64,000 nt of DNA from Pseudomonas sp. LBUM920 (GCF_003852315.1 NZ_CP027762.1:4321501-4385500); one strand, 5' to 3'. Shown: positions 7,744 to 16,987, counted from the stretch's first letter. Made by a program: numbers and translations. Notes: a model not told the origin generated them from the letters alone.

Positions 7744-10137
7744 TTAGAAGGCGTAAGTCAGCCGGGTGTAGTAGTACCCGCCGGTAAAACCGTAGGGCGA
7801 ATACGTGCCGTAGCTGGCGAGCATGGTGCTGCTCGGCACGCCTTGTTTTTTGGGGTATTGGTCGAACAGGTTCTTGGCGCCGACGGCGACGTTCAGGTCT
7901 TTGGTGAGGTTGTAGCCAAGGTCGAGGTCGGTGATCCACTTGGCGCTGTAGACCCGGTCGAGGCTGCGGTCGGCGGAGACGTTGACCTCTTTGTACGAGC
8001 CGTAACGGGTCAGGGCCAGGTTGAGGTTGAAGCGGTCGATGCTCCAGTCACCGCCCAGGATCAGCTTGGTCTTGGGCTGCACATCGGTGATCAGGCCGCG
8101 GGCCTGGCGGTCCATCAGGTCATAGGAGGTGCCAAGGATGTCAGTGGACGCCTTGTAGTTGAGGATCTTGGTCTGGTTCCAGTTGAACGCCGCCGTCCAC
8201 TTCAGCGAGCCGTACGGGCCGATGTCCTGGTTGTAGTTGCTGACCAGGTCCACGCCTTTGGTGCGGGTGTCGGCGCCGTTGATGAAGTACTGGCCGCCGG
8301 AGGTGGAGTTGATGCCGTTGTTCTGCAAGACCTGGGTGACTTCCGGGCCGAGCAAGGTGCCGGTCAGGGTGATGCGGTCACGCAGGTTGATCACGTAGGC
8401 GTCGGCGGTGAAGTTCAAGCGGTCGGTGGGCGTGAGGGTGAAACCGAGGCTGAAGTTGGTCGAGCGCTCGGGTTTCAAGCCCTCGGCGCCCAAGGCCTTG
8501 GCCGCCGCCGACCCCACGGGCAACACGCCGTAGTTGATCGATTGATACACGCCGTCGACCACGCCATAGGTCGTGGAGCGCGCGCTGAACAGGCTATTGG
8601 CCAGGGACGGCGCGCGAAAACCATTGCTGACCGTAGCGCGCACGGCGAACTGCGGGGTGAAATCGTAGCGCGTGGTCAGCTTGCCGCTGCGGGTCGCGCC
8701 GACGCCTTCGTTGTAATGCTCATAGCGAAACGCGGTGCCCACGTACCAGTCCGGCAGCGGGTTGAACCCAACATCCACATAGCTGGCAAGGCTGTTGCGC
8801 GAGGCACTGCTTTCTTCAGCCGGTGAAATGCCGTTGGTGACCTGCGCCCCGGAAGACGCGCAATTGCCCGGCGCCACGCAGTAACCGCCATTGGCATAGG
8901 AGGCGTAGTCACCGGCCTGCACCTCATAGGTGTCGCGCCGATGCTCAAAGCCATAAGACAGGTCCAGCGGCTTTTGCAGGCCAATGTCGAAGCCGCGCTT
9001 GAAGTCGAGGTTGGTGGTCAGCTCGGTGGAAATCCAGGTGCCGGAGGTGAAGCTGTTGGGCGTGTACTCGCCCAGAGACGGGTTCTGGTTGTGGGTGGTG
9101 CCCTGCTCCGCTTCGTTGCGTCCATAGGTGGTGGACAAATCCCAGTCCCACGCGCCGACCGTGCCCTTGCCGCCGAACGCGGCCTGGAAATCATCCTCAT
9201 CGATGTACCAGGTCGGCGTGTAGCCGGCCGGGTAACCATTGGGCCCGGTGGTGATGGTGTTGGTGATGGTCGGCAAGCGGAAGTTCTGGCCTTGCTCGGC
9301 CTTGCGTCGCGAGTAAGTGGTGAAGGAATACAGGCTCAAACTGTCATCAATCGGCAGCTCGGCGTTGTAGCCCAGGGTGAGCAGGTTGGTCTTGGGCGTG
9401 CCGTAACCGCCATAAGTGGACGTGCCCGCCAGGCCATAGGCTTGCTCGTAGGTGTAACCGTTGGCGCTGGCCTTGTTGTCGTCATTCTGGCTGCGTGCAT
9501 CCAGGGCCAACTGCACGATGCCGCCGTCGCCGATTTCGAAACCCTTGTTGAGGCTTTGCTGCACGGTCTGTTTTTTGCCGTCGTAGCCCTGGCCGATGTT
9601 GGTCACAGCGGTGCCGCTGGTGTCGGCCTTGAGGATCACGTTGATCACCCCGGCGATGGCGTCCGAGCCGTATTGGGCGGCAGCGCCATCACGCAGCACT
9701 TCAACGTGGTCGATGGCGCTGATCGGGATCAGGTCGAGGTCGGCCGGTGCGGCGCCGGTGTTGATGCCGTTGATGTTCAAGGTGGCGCTGGTGTGACGGC
9801 GTTTGCCGTTGACCAGCACCAGCACTTCGGCGGCACTCAGGCCGCGCAGGTTCGGGGCGCGGGCAATGCCGCTGGCGTCCCAACCGGTTTTTTCCGGCAG
9901 GGTCAGCGACGGGATCACCGCGCTCAGGGCTTCCATCAAACCGGGCTTGCCGGTGCTTTGCAGTTGCTTGGCGCTGACGACATCGATTGGCACCGGGCTG
10001 CTGGTGACGGTGCGCTGCTCGGCGCCACGGTTGCCGGTGACCACCACGGTGGACAGGGTGCTGTCGTCCTGGGCCTGGGCCGTGTGTGTCAGTAAGGCCA
10101 GCGCCAGTGCGGCGGTGGGGTGTAAAACGTGCTTCAT
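7744..10137 (-). CDS. TonB-dependent outer-membrane receptor
   Basis: The 797-residue protein starts with a signal peptide (MKHVLHPTAALALALLTHTAQA) followed by a TonB box-like STVVVTGNRG. The plug domain shows NLRGLSAAEVLVLVNGKRR and EVLRDGAAAQYGSDAIAGVINVILK, and the barrel ends with an aromatic C-terminus (YYTRLTYAF). No STN domain is present, so it does not look like a transducer. I chose the ATG at 10137; the 50 residues upstream in frame are not coding-like. It is the first gene of the seven-gene operon and probably brings the operon substrate across the outer membrane. No Fur-type box was recognised upstream, so the ligand need not be an iron chelate. Confidence 0.93.
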   Translation of the reverse strand: MKHVLHPTAALALALLTHTAQAQDDSTLSTVVVTGNRGAEQRTVTSSPVPIDVVSAKQLQSTGKPGLMEALSAVIPSLTLPEKTGWDASGIARAPNLRGLSAAEVLVLVNGKRRHTSATLNINGINTGAAPADLDLIPISAIDHVEVLRDGAAAQYGSDAIAGVINVILKADTSGTAVTNIGQGYDGKKQTVQQSLNKGFEIGDGGIVQLALDARSQNDDNKASANGYTYEQAYGLAGTSTYGGYGTPKTNLLTLGYNAELPIDDSLSLYSFTTYSRRKAEQGQNFRLPTITNTITTGPNGYPAGYTPTWYIDEDDFQAAFGGKGTVGAWDWDLSTTYGRNEAEQGTTHNQNPSLGEYTPNSFTSGTWISTELTTNLDFKRGFDIGLQKPLDLSYGFEHRRDTYEVQAGDYASYANGGYCVAPGNCASSGAQVTNGISPAEESSASRNSLASYVDVGFNPLPDWYVGTAFRYEHYNEGVGATRSGKLTTRYDFTPQFAVRATVSNGFRAPSLANSLFSARSTTYGVVDGVYQSINYGVLPVGSAAAKALGAEGLKPERSTNFSLGFTLTPTDRLNFTADAYVINLRDRITLTGTLLGPEVTQVLQNNGINSTSGGQYFINGADTRTKGVDLVSNYNQDIGPYGSLKWTAAFNWNQTKILNYKASTDILGTSYDLMDRQARGLITDVQPKTKLILGGDWSIDRFNLNLALTRYGSYKEVNVSADRSLDRVYSAKWITDLDLGYNLTKDLNVAVGAKNLFDQYPKKQGVPSSTMLASYGTYSPYGFTGGYYYTRLTYAF

Positions 10138-10505
10138 GGCCACTCCAGACTTTCCAGATCGCGAAGTCGGGCGCTCGCGCGGTCGTGCGCGGTGCTCGGA
10201 TTTTTCGAGGGTGTTTCGGCGATTGGAAACTAGGTGTGGGGCGAGCGAGGGGTTTGAATGGGCAACATACGTTGAACTCCGTTCCAACGATTCTGCCGCC
10301 GGGTCTTTACCCGTTTATGGCGCGCAGAATCTGAATCACGCTGGGTACCATCCGAGGTCAGGGGTAGGCTGTTGCGATCAAACATAACGGAATGGATTTC
10401 AAAAATATAATGCTATTTGGGTATAAGCTAATATTCTCTACTTTCATTATTTATTAATAATTTTATTCGTATTGGTAATGTCTTCTTGAGATCAGGCGCG
10501 GGTTG
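10138..10505. other. Intergenic region upstream of the TonB receptor, no gene seen
   Basis: This stretch must hold the promoter of the operon that starts at 10137. An AT-rich segment lies at about 10385-10480 (several TAATA and TTTATT runs), unusual for this genome. I see no convincing operator palindrome and no open frame with coding character. Confidence 0.5.
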
Positions 10506-10825
10506 CCAGCGTGGTTTAACGGAGCGCCCAAGATCAAAATCTACAGCACGGCAACCTGACAGCCGACCTGACCCTGGAGGCTGCACTCGACCAAATGTGG
10601 GAGCTGGCTGGCCTGCGATGCAGACAACCCGGTGTATCAGCCATACCCGGTTGATGCCATCGCAGGCAAGCCAGCTCCCACACTTGGAGCTCTGTGCATC
10701 AGACAAAGATGGGTTGCTATGCTTTTGCTTCTACCACTCAGGTCGGCTACCAGGCCGCCGTGCTCTGCTTTTGATCTTGATCTGCTTTTGACTTTGATCT
10801 CAGGCGCCCCGTTAAACCACGCTGG
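10506..10825. repeat. Nested inverted repeats with a REP pair in the middle
   Basis: The outer arms are CCAGCGTGGTTTAACGGAGCGCC at 10506-10528 and its near-perfect inverse at 10803-10825 (one mismatch). Inside, AAATGTGGGAGCTGGCTGGCCTGCGATG at about 10592-10619 is matched inversely by CATCGCAGGCAAGCCAGCTCCCACA at about 10658-10682, the common GTGGGAGCTGGC REP family. The outer arms bound about 275 bp. I do not recognise them as insertion-sequence ends, and no transposase is coded inside. Confidence 0.7.
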
Positions 10826-10914
10826 CCTCACGCAGGTTTTGGACCGTGGGTAAACCGTCGGGACGCCGGTTTAGCCGTGTTGGGCCATGGATGGCCCATC
10901 GCGGCGGCCCACGC

Positions 10915-11125
10915 TCCAAAGCCTGCGTGAGGGCACACCGAGCCCAGGCGAGGTGCCGAGTGGTGGGGCGAGGACCTTTTGGTTACTTTTGGGTCCCTCC
11001 AAAAGTGACCCGCTGTAAGAGCGGAACCAATAGCAGCCGTTACCACAGCAACGGATATGCACCCAATCGACCTAAAAAAGCGCAAGCCCAAAGACCGCCA
11101 TCGCAGGCGACCCTGCTCCCACATT
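10915..11125. repeat. Dispersed P. fluorescens-type intergenic repeat followed by a REP half
   Basis: The run from about 10927 to 11060 (GAGGGCACACCGAGCCCAGG, then GCCGAGTGGTGGGGCGAGGA, TTTTGGTTACTTTTGGGTCC, AAAAGTGACCCGCTGTAAGA and CAACGGATATGCACCCAATC) matches a multicopy intergenic sequence that I recall from P. fluorescens genomes. It contains an inverted pair TACTTTTGG/CCAAAAGTGA. A single REP half, CGCAGGCGACCCTGCTCCCACA, follows at 11103-11124. Open frames here are not coding-like. Confidence 0.65.
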
Positions 11126-11144
11126 CTCTACCGCCTCCCTCACT

Positions 11145-13268
11145 TCATCTCGCCGGCCGCAGCAACTGCATCTGCTGGCGATAATCATCCGTCACCTGCC
11201 GCGCCTGGCTGCTGCTGGTAATCACCCGAGGCGTAATCAACACAATCAGCTCCGTGCGATCCTTGGACTTGCTGGTGTTACCAAACAACCACCGCAGCCC
11301 AGGAATCTTGCCCAAATACGGCACAGCACTGACACTCTGCGCGTTGTCCTGCTTGATCAACCCGCCCAGCAACACCGTCTGCCCACTTTGCACCGCCACC
11401 TGCGTCGACACCGACCGCGTCGATATCCGCGGATTCACCGGCGTATCACTGGTACCACTCTGAGTCTGGGCATCACTGACCTGCTGCTGAATATCCATGT
11501 ACACCAACCCGCCCGGATTAATGCGCGGCACCACATCCAGAATCACCCCGGTCTGCACGTACTCGACGCTGCTCAAAGTGGAATCGGCGTTGCCGGTATT
11601 CACCGTGGTCTGACTGATAGGAATGTTATCCCCCACCTGAATCTGCGCCGGCTGGTTATTCATCACCACCAACGACGGCGCCGACAGCACCTGAGTGCGC
11701 CCATTGGTCTCAAGCGCATGCAACGCCACCTGCAAATTGGCGCTGACAAACGAGTAAAACAACGAATCCGACGCCCCCAGCCCTGCGCCGCCGCCCCCTA
11801 GCGCCCCCTGACTACCCGAGGCATTTGCCACCGTCTTACTCCCCGAGTTCCCCGCCAGGCGTCCCAGATACCACTGCACCCCAAGGTCCAGCTCCCCGGT
11901 CAACTTGACCTCAAGAATGCGCGTCTCGATCTGCACCTGAAGCGGCGGATTGTCGAGGCGTTTGATCGCCGCTTCGATCTCCTTCCACTGCGCCGGACGC
12001 GTGCGCACCAGCAGTTGGTTACTGCTCTTCTGCGCCGTAATCCGAGTACCGGCTTCAAGACTTTTATCCGGCGCAGACGCAGCAACGTCCGGTGCTTGCT
12101 CAGGCTCGTCGGCGGGCGGCGGCGCATCTTGCAACCCGCCGGCATTGCTGTTGAGCGACGACAACGTAGCCGTGCGCAAGCCCGGCGCAACCTTCGCCGG
12201 CGCGTCGTCCTTGATCGCGTCATTGCCATAGATCTGGCGCAGGTACTTGGCCAGGTCCGACGCCTTCATATTGCGCACATCGTAGACATACATCTGCGGC
12301 TCGTTACCGCCGCCCTCATCGACGGTGCGGATCCAGTCACCCACCTCGCTGAGGTACTGCGGCTGTGAAGAAATCGCCACCACCGAATTGGTGCGCTCAA
12401 TCGGCAAAAACCGCAGCATGCCCGCCAACGGCATGCCACTGTCCGGGCCGAACATGGCTTGCAGCTCGGGCATCAACTCGGCGACTGACGCGCGTTGCAG
12501 GCCGAACACGCCCACCGACATGCCCTTGAGCCAGTCCACATCAAAGGTGTCGATGGTCTCCTGATAGTTGGCCAGCTCCTCCGGGGTGCCGGCCAGGCTG
12601 AGGATATTGCGCGCCGGGTCCACCAGCAAAAACGCGTTCTCGCGCGCAAACGGCTTGAGCAGTTTCTGCATCTCGGTGGCCGAGATATACCGCAGTGGGA
12701 ACAACCGCGCAGAGAGGCCGCTGGACGGTGCCGCCACGTGCATTTTCGGCACCAGCTTGCCGGCCACGGCCTGGTCGGCGGGCAGGATCACATAGCGCTG
12801 GCCCTGGCGGATCATCGCGTTGTCGGTCCAGGACAGCAGGGTTTCCAGAATCGACAACGCCTGCTGCTTGTCCACCGGTTTGGAGGTGGAGAAGCTGACA
12901 TTGCCCTTCACGCCCTGGGCGATGCTGTAGTTTTCGTGCAGCAGGTCGCCCATCACGCTGTTGATCACTGCCTCGATGGGCTGGTCGGCGAAATTGAACA
13001 CGATGTCGCCGCCCTGCTCCTTCGCGCTCGGCGTTGCGCTGGGCGGGCGCACGAATTGCTGGTTGCCACGGATCACCTGGCGCTGTGGCGCTGACCGGGT
13101 TGCAAGCGGCGGGCTTTGCGGTGCAGGCGCCTCAGTCGGCGGTCGTTGCGAACCGGTGCCCTGCATGGCTTCGTGCAGCAGCTCGTCGTCCGGGTCGGGG
13201 CGGTCGGGGAAGGCGCCACAGCCGCCCAGTGCGAGGGCGGTGGCCAGGCAAAATGTTGAAGTGCGCAT
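11145..13268 (-). CDS. gspD: Type II secretion secretin GspD, lipoprotein type (HxcQ-like)
   Basis: The product has 707 residues from the ATG at 13268. A TTG nine nucleotides upstream, overlapping the previous stop, is an alternative start. The N-terminus is a lipoprotein signal with lipobox LGGC (Cys near residue 17). An N0 domain follows (DIVFNFADQPIEAVINSVMGDL), then N1-N3 domains, and a Gly/Ser-rich stretch near GSQGALGGGGAGLG. The C-terminal secretin domain shows VLSAPSLVVMNNQPAQIQVG, VGDNIPIS and VLLGGLIKQDN, then WLFGNTSKSKDRTELIVLITPRV. Lipidated secretins pilot themselves to the outer membrane; HxcQ of P. aeruginosa is the known case. It is the last gene of the operon, with no separate pilotin gene nearby. 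Confidence 0.95.
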   Translation of the reverse strand: MRTSTFCLATALALGGCGAFPDRPDPDDELLHEAMQGTGSQRPPTEAPAPQSPPLATRSAPQRQVIRGNQQFVRPPSATPSAKEQGGDIVFNFADQPIEAVINSVMGDLLHENYSIAQGVKGNVSFSTSKPVDKQQALSILETLLSWTDNAMIRQGQRYVILPADQAVAGKLVPKMHVAAPSSGLSARLFPLRYISATEMQKLLKPFARENAFLLVDPARNILSLAGTPEELANYQETIDTFDVDWLKGMSVGVFGLQRASVAELMPELQAMFGPDSGMPLAGMLRFLPIERTNSVVAISSQPQYLSEVGDWIRTVDEGGGNEPQMYVYDVRNMKASDLAKYLRQIYGNDAIKDDAPAKVAPGLRTATLSSLNSNAGGLQDAPPPADEPEQAPDVAASAPDKSLEAGTRITAQKSSNQLLVRTRPAQWKEIEAAIKRLDNPPLQVQIETRILEVKLTGELDLGVQWYLGRLAGNSGSKTVANASGSQGALGGGGAGLGASDSLFYSFVSANLQVALHALETNGRTQVLSAPSLVVMNNQPAQIQVGDNIPISQTTVNTGNADSTLSSVEYVQTGVILDVVPRINPGGLVYMDIQQQVSDAQTQSGTSDTPVNPRISTRSVSTQVAVQSGQTVLLGGLIKQDNAQSVSAVPYLGKIPGLRWLFGNTSKSKDRTELIVLITPRVITSSSQARQVTDDYRQQMQLLRPAR

Positions 13269-13273
13269 GTCGA

Positions 13274-13792
13274 TCAAGGGAGGGGCTCGCGGGGAAGAGT
13301 AATCGGGGGCCGGGTGGACGGCGGCGGCAGGCGCTTGGCATAGAGGTTCAAGGTTTGCGTGCGGCCATCCAGGACAAAACGGGCGTATTGCGGCGTCAGG
13401 TGCTCCAGGCGCCAGCCGTTGGGCAGCGTCTGGCCCAGGCGCACGGTCAGCGGACGGCCGTCGGCCTGCTTGAGCATCGCCAGTTGCAGGTTGCCGGTGA
13501 TCATGATGCCGCTGAGGGTCAGGTTGGCCAGGCTCGATACCCGGGCTTTGCCCACCACGCTGTCGGGGCTGCGATCAGGGCTGAACAGCGGCGTTTGCCA
13601 GGTGGCGGCAAGGCTGTCGAGCGTGACGCTTGGCGCCACGCGCGCACTGACCGCAGGGTGCGCGCGCGCGACGGGTTCGGGCAGCCACTGCGGTTGATCG
13701 CCGATGCTGCTGAGGATGACCGCCATCAGCACGCCGAGTAACCCAGCCAGGCCGAGCAAGCCCCATTCCAGGAGGCGCAGGGCGCCGATCAT
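13274..13792 (-). CDS. Type II secretion GspN/GspC-like inner-membrane protein (HxcP-like)
   Basis: The 172-residue protein has one N-terminal membrane helix (LLEWGLLGLAGLLGVLMAVIL), then a periplasmic part with SLAATWQTPLFSPDRSPD followed by LTLSGIMITGNLQLAMLKQADG, a pattern of the GspC homology region and of GspN-like proteins. It has no PDZ domain. The position between gspM and gspD fits a protein linking the inner-membrane platform to the secretin. It overlaps gspM by 4 nt, and its TGA is followed within 6 nt by the gspD start. Confidence 0.8.
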   Translation of the reverse strand: MIGALRLLEWGLLGLAGLLGVLMAVILSSIGDQPQWLPEPVARAHPAVSARVAPSVTLDSLAATWQTPLFSPDRSPDSVVGKARVSSLANLTLSGIMITGNLQLAMLKQADGRPLTVRLGQTLPNGWRLEHLTPQYARFVLDGRTQTLNLYAKRLPPPSTRPPITLPREPLP

Positions 13793-14388
13793 CGCGCCAC
13801 CTGCGGTTGCAGATAGCCGCGCACCAACAGCTGCACCAGCAGTTTTCCCGCCCCACCGGTGGCGGGCGCCTGCTGGCCACGGCGGATGCGCAGCTCATCC
13901 ACAAACAAAAACGGCGGCTGGTACTCCAGCTCATGCAGCACGGCTTCCAAGGGCTCGATGGCGCAGTTCAGGGTCAGGCTGACTTTGACCTGGCGATACG
14001 GCTCGCCCTCGTCCTGCTCCGGGGTGATGGGCTTGCGTTGGGTCAGGCTGCAGCCGCCGCCGAGCGTGGCGTGGCTGTTGATCAGGTCGGCAAGGCGCTG
14101 CATCAGGTCGGCGGCCACCACGTCGGGGTCATCGCCCGGCAACAGGCTGGTGCTGCTCGCCGGGTCCTGGCGGGCCTGTTGAAGTTGCTGGCGCAGCGCA
14201 TCGCCCTGGCGCACCACGCCGGCGTAGCGTTGCTGCTGCTCGCGCAACTGCTCGGCCTGTTCGCCCATGTCACGCAAGGGGCCGGCGAACCAGCTTTCGA
14301 TCAACAGCCAGTAGGCCGCGCCGACGACCACGGCCAGCAATAACAAGGCCGCGCCGCGACGTTCACGGGGTGTGAGGGGTCGGCGCAT
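13789..14388 (-). CDS. gspM: Type II secretion protein GspM-like
   Basis: The 199-residue protein has a short basic N-terminus (MRRPLTPRERRG), a membrane helix (AALLLLAVVVGAAYWLLI) and a periplasmic coiled-coil stretch rich in Glu and Gln (MGEQAEQLREQQQRY). This is the general layout of GspM, the partner of GspL. I use the start at 14388 because the longer frame overlaps gspL further without a ribosome-binding site. It overlaps gspL by 26 nt. Identity rests on layout and operon order more than on sequence motifs. Confidence 0.82.
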   Translation of the reverse strand: MRRPLTPRERRGAALLLLAVVVGAAYWLLIESWFAGPLRDMGEQAEQLREQQQRYAGVVRQGDALRQQLQQARQDPASSTSLLPGDDPDVVAADLMQRLADLINSHATLGGGCSLTQRKPITPEQDEGEPYRQVKVSLTLNCAIEPLEAVLHELEYQPPFLFVDELRIRRGQQAPATGGAGKLLVQLLVRGYLQPQVAR

Positions 14389-15355
14389 CGGCGGCCTCCT
14401 GGCGTAGGTGGGCACGCAAGGCAAACTGGTCCTTGCCGGTGCGCGCATCGGGTTGAATCACCCCTTCGAACTGGGCGTTTTCCAGGCTGTGGCAACCCTT
14501 GATGCGGGTGATCAGCGCGCTGGCCTTGGCGCTTTGCCCGGAGATGGAAATCTCGCCGTCCTTGACGTCCAACTGGTCGAACCAGGTGTCGGCGGGCAGG
14601 CAGGTGGTGAGGTCATTGAGCAACGCGGCCAAGGGCGGCTGCGCCAGTTTGCGCTGGGTCAGGTATTGCGCCGCGCCACGGGTATTGAGCAGTTGCTGGC
14701 GCAGGGCGTGCACCTCGGTAACCTGGGCTTTTTGCTGCTGCACGCTGGCGTGCATGGCGTCGAGCACGCGCTGGCGGTCGTTGAGCCACAGCCACATCGC
14801 CGCAATCAGCAAGGCGCCGCACAGCCATGGAAGGCTGCGTTGCAGGCCTTTGCCGGAGTGGCGTTGGCGCGGTCGCAGCGGCGCCGGGAGCAAGTCGATG
14901 CCCAGGTGGTTCACGTCCACCCGATGAGGGTGCACGCCGAGGGCGGCGCAGTCGGTGAGGATCTGGTCCAGCTGTTCGCGCAGGATCGCCACCAGTGTGA
15001 CTTGCAGGTGCGTGGCGGTGCGTTGATCCTGGCGCGCGACAAAGTACAGCCGGTCAGCCTCGAAGGGCGTGTAGCGATCCAGCTCGTACCCGACCACGGC
15101 GGTCAGGTTGCGCGCGGCGGCCAGCGGCAGTTGCACGGTTTGCAGCAGCACCGCATCGGGCGCGAGCATCAGCACCTGGCGCGCGCTACCGAGTGCGACC
15201 GGTTCGCTCAGTGGCCAGTGGCAGGCCTGCTCAGGCGGCTCGCTCAGGGCCAGCCATTTCGGTACACAGGCGCGCAACTCCGCGAGCCACAGGCGCCAGC
15301 CCTGTTGCAGCAGGCTGCCACGCCAGTGCCGGGCGATGGGTTCCAGTCGATTCAT
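14363..15355 (-). CDS. gspL: Type II secretion protein GspL-like
   Basis: The 330-residue product has a cytoplasmic actin-like region with LGSARQVLMLAPDAVLLQTVQLPLA and VVGYELDRYTPFEADRLYF (the pattern of PilM/GspL cytoplasmic domains), one membrane helix near residue 175 (LPWLCGALLIAAMWLWL) and a periplasmic ferredoxin-like domain as in PilN. It recruits the GspE ATPase to the membrane platform. The ATG at 15355 overlaps the TGA of gspK (ATGA), so translation is coupled. Confidence 0.88.
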   Translation of the reverse strand: MNRLEPIARHWRGSLLQQGWRLWLAELRACVPKWLALSEPPEQACHWPLSEPVALGSARQVLMLAPDAVLLQTVQLPLAAARNLTAVVGYELDRYTPFEADRLYFVARQDQRTATHLQVTLVAILREQLDQILTDCAALGVHPHRVDVNHLGIDLLPAPLRPRQRHSGKGLQRSLPWLCGALLIAAMWLWLNDRQRVLDAMHASVQQQKAQVTEVHALRQQLLNTRGAAQYLTQRKLAQPPLAALLNDLTTCLPADTWFDQLDVKDGEISISGQSAKASALITRIKGCHSLENAQFEGVIQPDARTGKDQFALRAHLRQEAADAPTPHTP

Positions 15356-16053
15356 TCTTGCCAACGCAGCACCCGGTAGGGTTGCGCGCTGTCCTCCGAG
15401 GGGCTCAATAAAACGGTGAGTTGCAGGCGTGCCTGATAGCCGCCGGGACGCTGTGCGTGGCTGTCGACCACCAGCACCACACCCGGGTCGGCGCCTTCGG
15501 CGTTCTGACGCGGCAAGTTCAGCGCCTTGCGCATCAGCGGGCTGGCGAAGGCCGGGTCGGGTCGATCCAGGTCACTCCACAGGGTGATTTGCGGCAGCAA
15601 TTGGCTGTACAGGGTTTGTGTCATGCCGGGCAGCTGGCGCACTTCTTCCAGCACCCGAAACGGCGGCAGGCCGTGCTTGCGGCGCGCCTCGAAGGCTTTG
15701 ATCAATTGGTCGGCCTGGGCCTGGGTGGCGCCGCAGGCCAGGGCCAGGCGCGTCAAGTCATCGGCCTCGGCGTTGATCAGGTAAAGCTTGCCGCGCTCGC
15801 TGCGCAGGCTGACGTGCAACTGGGCATCGTCGAAGGTCAGCGCGATGTCACGGCCGTCGGCAATCCAGCGTCGATCGGCCATGACCAGGGCGATGCCGGC
15901 TTCGGCAGCCAGCACGGTCTGGGTGTGCTGGCGCAACCACAGGGCCTGGCGGCTTTGCAGCTGTACCCAACCGGCCAGGCCGCCGAGCAGCACGCTGAGC
16001 AAGGCCAGCGCCCAGAGCACCAGCAACAGCGCGGCGCCGCGTTGGCGCCTCAT
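15352..16053 (-). CDS. gspK: Type II secretion minor pseudopilin GspK-like, short form
   Basis: The 233-residue protein begins MRRQRGAALLLVLWALALLSVLL, the GspK-type prepilin N-terminus with Gly before the cleavage site. It then has the helix LQSRQALWLRQHTQTVLAAEAG and KLYLINAEADDLTRLALACG with the GspK helix-hairpin part. Typical GspK proteins have about 300-330 residues, so this one lacks part of the inserted domain. The ATG at 16053 overlaps the gspJ stop by 4 nt. GspK caps the pseudopilus tip together with GspI and GspJ. Confidence 0.9.
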   Translation of the reverse strand: MRRQRGAALLLVLWALALLSVLLGGLAGWVQLQSRQALWLRQHTQTVLAAEAGIALVMADRRWIADGRDIALTFDDAQLHVSLRSERGKLYLINAEADDLTRLALACGATQAQADQLIKAFEARRKHGLPPFRVLEEVRQLPGMTQTLYSQLLPQITLWSDLDRPDPAFASPLMRKALNLPRQNAEGADPGVVLVVDSHAQRPGGYQARLQLTVLLSPSEDSAQPYRVLRWQE

Positions 16054-16658
16054 TCCTCCAGCGCTCCGCTTGCGAGGTTCAGACGCAGGGCAATCACCTG
16101 GGTAACCCACGGCAGCGGGCCGTCGACGCGCGCGGCAATGCGCACCGCAGCGGGCAAACGCTTGGGCCACGGCCATTGGCTGACCCATCCGGTGGCTTGG
16201 CCCAAAGGCGATACGCCGCGGTAACTGAACTGCACGTCCTGGAGGTTCTTGAGCAGCACTTGCGGCTCACTGCGGGCGACGTTGGTGTGCGATTCGAGCT
16301 GAGAAAACGACACCTGCAACGCCTGTTTTTGCACTTGCAGCGTGAACCGCTGAATGCCGCCGCCGAGCACACCCGGCAGCGTCGCCACAAACTGCAATCG
16401 CTGGGGCATGCCGACAAAAAAACCATCGGTCTGGCTGTCATCTTCGGTCACGTCCAGCGGCAGCGCTTCACTGATTGCCGTGCGTAAAAACTGCTGGGCG
16501 GCGCGCATCTCATCCAGGCTGGTGGTGTAGCGCTGGGCCTTGGACACGGCACGATTGGCGCCCAGCAACGCCCCGCCCACCAGCACCAGCAACACCGCGA
16601 GCAGGCTCAGCACCACGAGGATTTCCAGCAAGGTGAAGCCCTGCTCGCGGCGCTTCAC
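16050..16658 (-). CDS. gspJ: Type II secretion minor pseudopilin GspJ
   Basis: The 202-residue protein has a class III leader MKRREQG with cleavage before FTLLEILVVLSLLAVLL; the Glu at mature position 5 is present. The C-terminal part is a beta-rich domain ending LRLNLASGALEE, normal for GspJ. It forms the pseudopilus tip complex with GspI and GspK. The start overlaps gspI by 4 nt. Confidence 0.9.
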   Translation of the reverse strand: MKRREQGFTLLEILVVLSLLAVLLVLVGGALLGANRAVSKAQRYTTSLDEMRAAQQFLRTAISEALPLDVTEDDSQTDGFFVGMPQRLQFVATLPGVLGGGIQRFTLQVQKQALQVSFSQLESHTNVARSEPQVLLKNLQDVQFSYRGVSPLGQATGWVSQWPWPKRLPAAVRIAARVDGPLPWVTQVIALRLNLASGALEE

Positions 16659-16987
16659 AGGCGCGCCTTCAAGGTACTGAAACGAGCCTGGTGCGGCCCT
16701 TCGCTGACGGTCAGGTCGAGGCGAAACACGTGGGGCTGTTGTCGGGTCTGGGTCAGTTGCCAGTGGATGCCCTGCAGGTCACCTTCACTGACCCCCTCAG
16801 TCAGCGGCCCCGCCGCCTCCTGGTCGAGCACCGTCAACGCCGCATGGGTGAGGCGGTCGCTGTGGGCGACTTGCGACAACGAGCGCGCGCTTTGGCCAAA
16901 GGCGACCAGCAACACTGTGCCGCACACCGCCATCAAGGTCAGCGCGGCGAGCATTTCAATCAAGGTGAAGCCCGTCTGGTATTTCAT
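16655..16987 (-). CDS. gspI: Type II secretion minor pseudopilin GspI
   Basis: The 110-residue protein has the prepilin motif MKYQTG/FTLIEMLAALTLMAVCG followed by a short soluble domain, the usual size of GspI. Its start overlaps the end of gspH by 4 nt. Operon position H-I-J-K supports the assignment. Confidence 0.9.
   Translation of the reverse strand: MKYQTGFTLIEMLAALTLMAVCGTVLLVAFGQSARSLSQVAHSDRLTHAALTVLDQEAAGPLTEGVSEGDLQGIHWQLTQTRQQPHVFRLDLTVSEGPHQARFSTLKARL

Noticed and set aside
10428..10706. Open frame of 92 codons on the minus strand
   Set aside because: It runs through the REP pair and the arm of the inverted repeat, has no ribosome-binding site and shows no protein-like composition.
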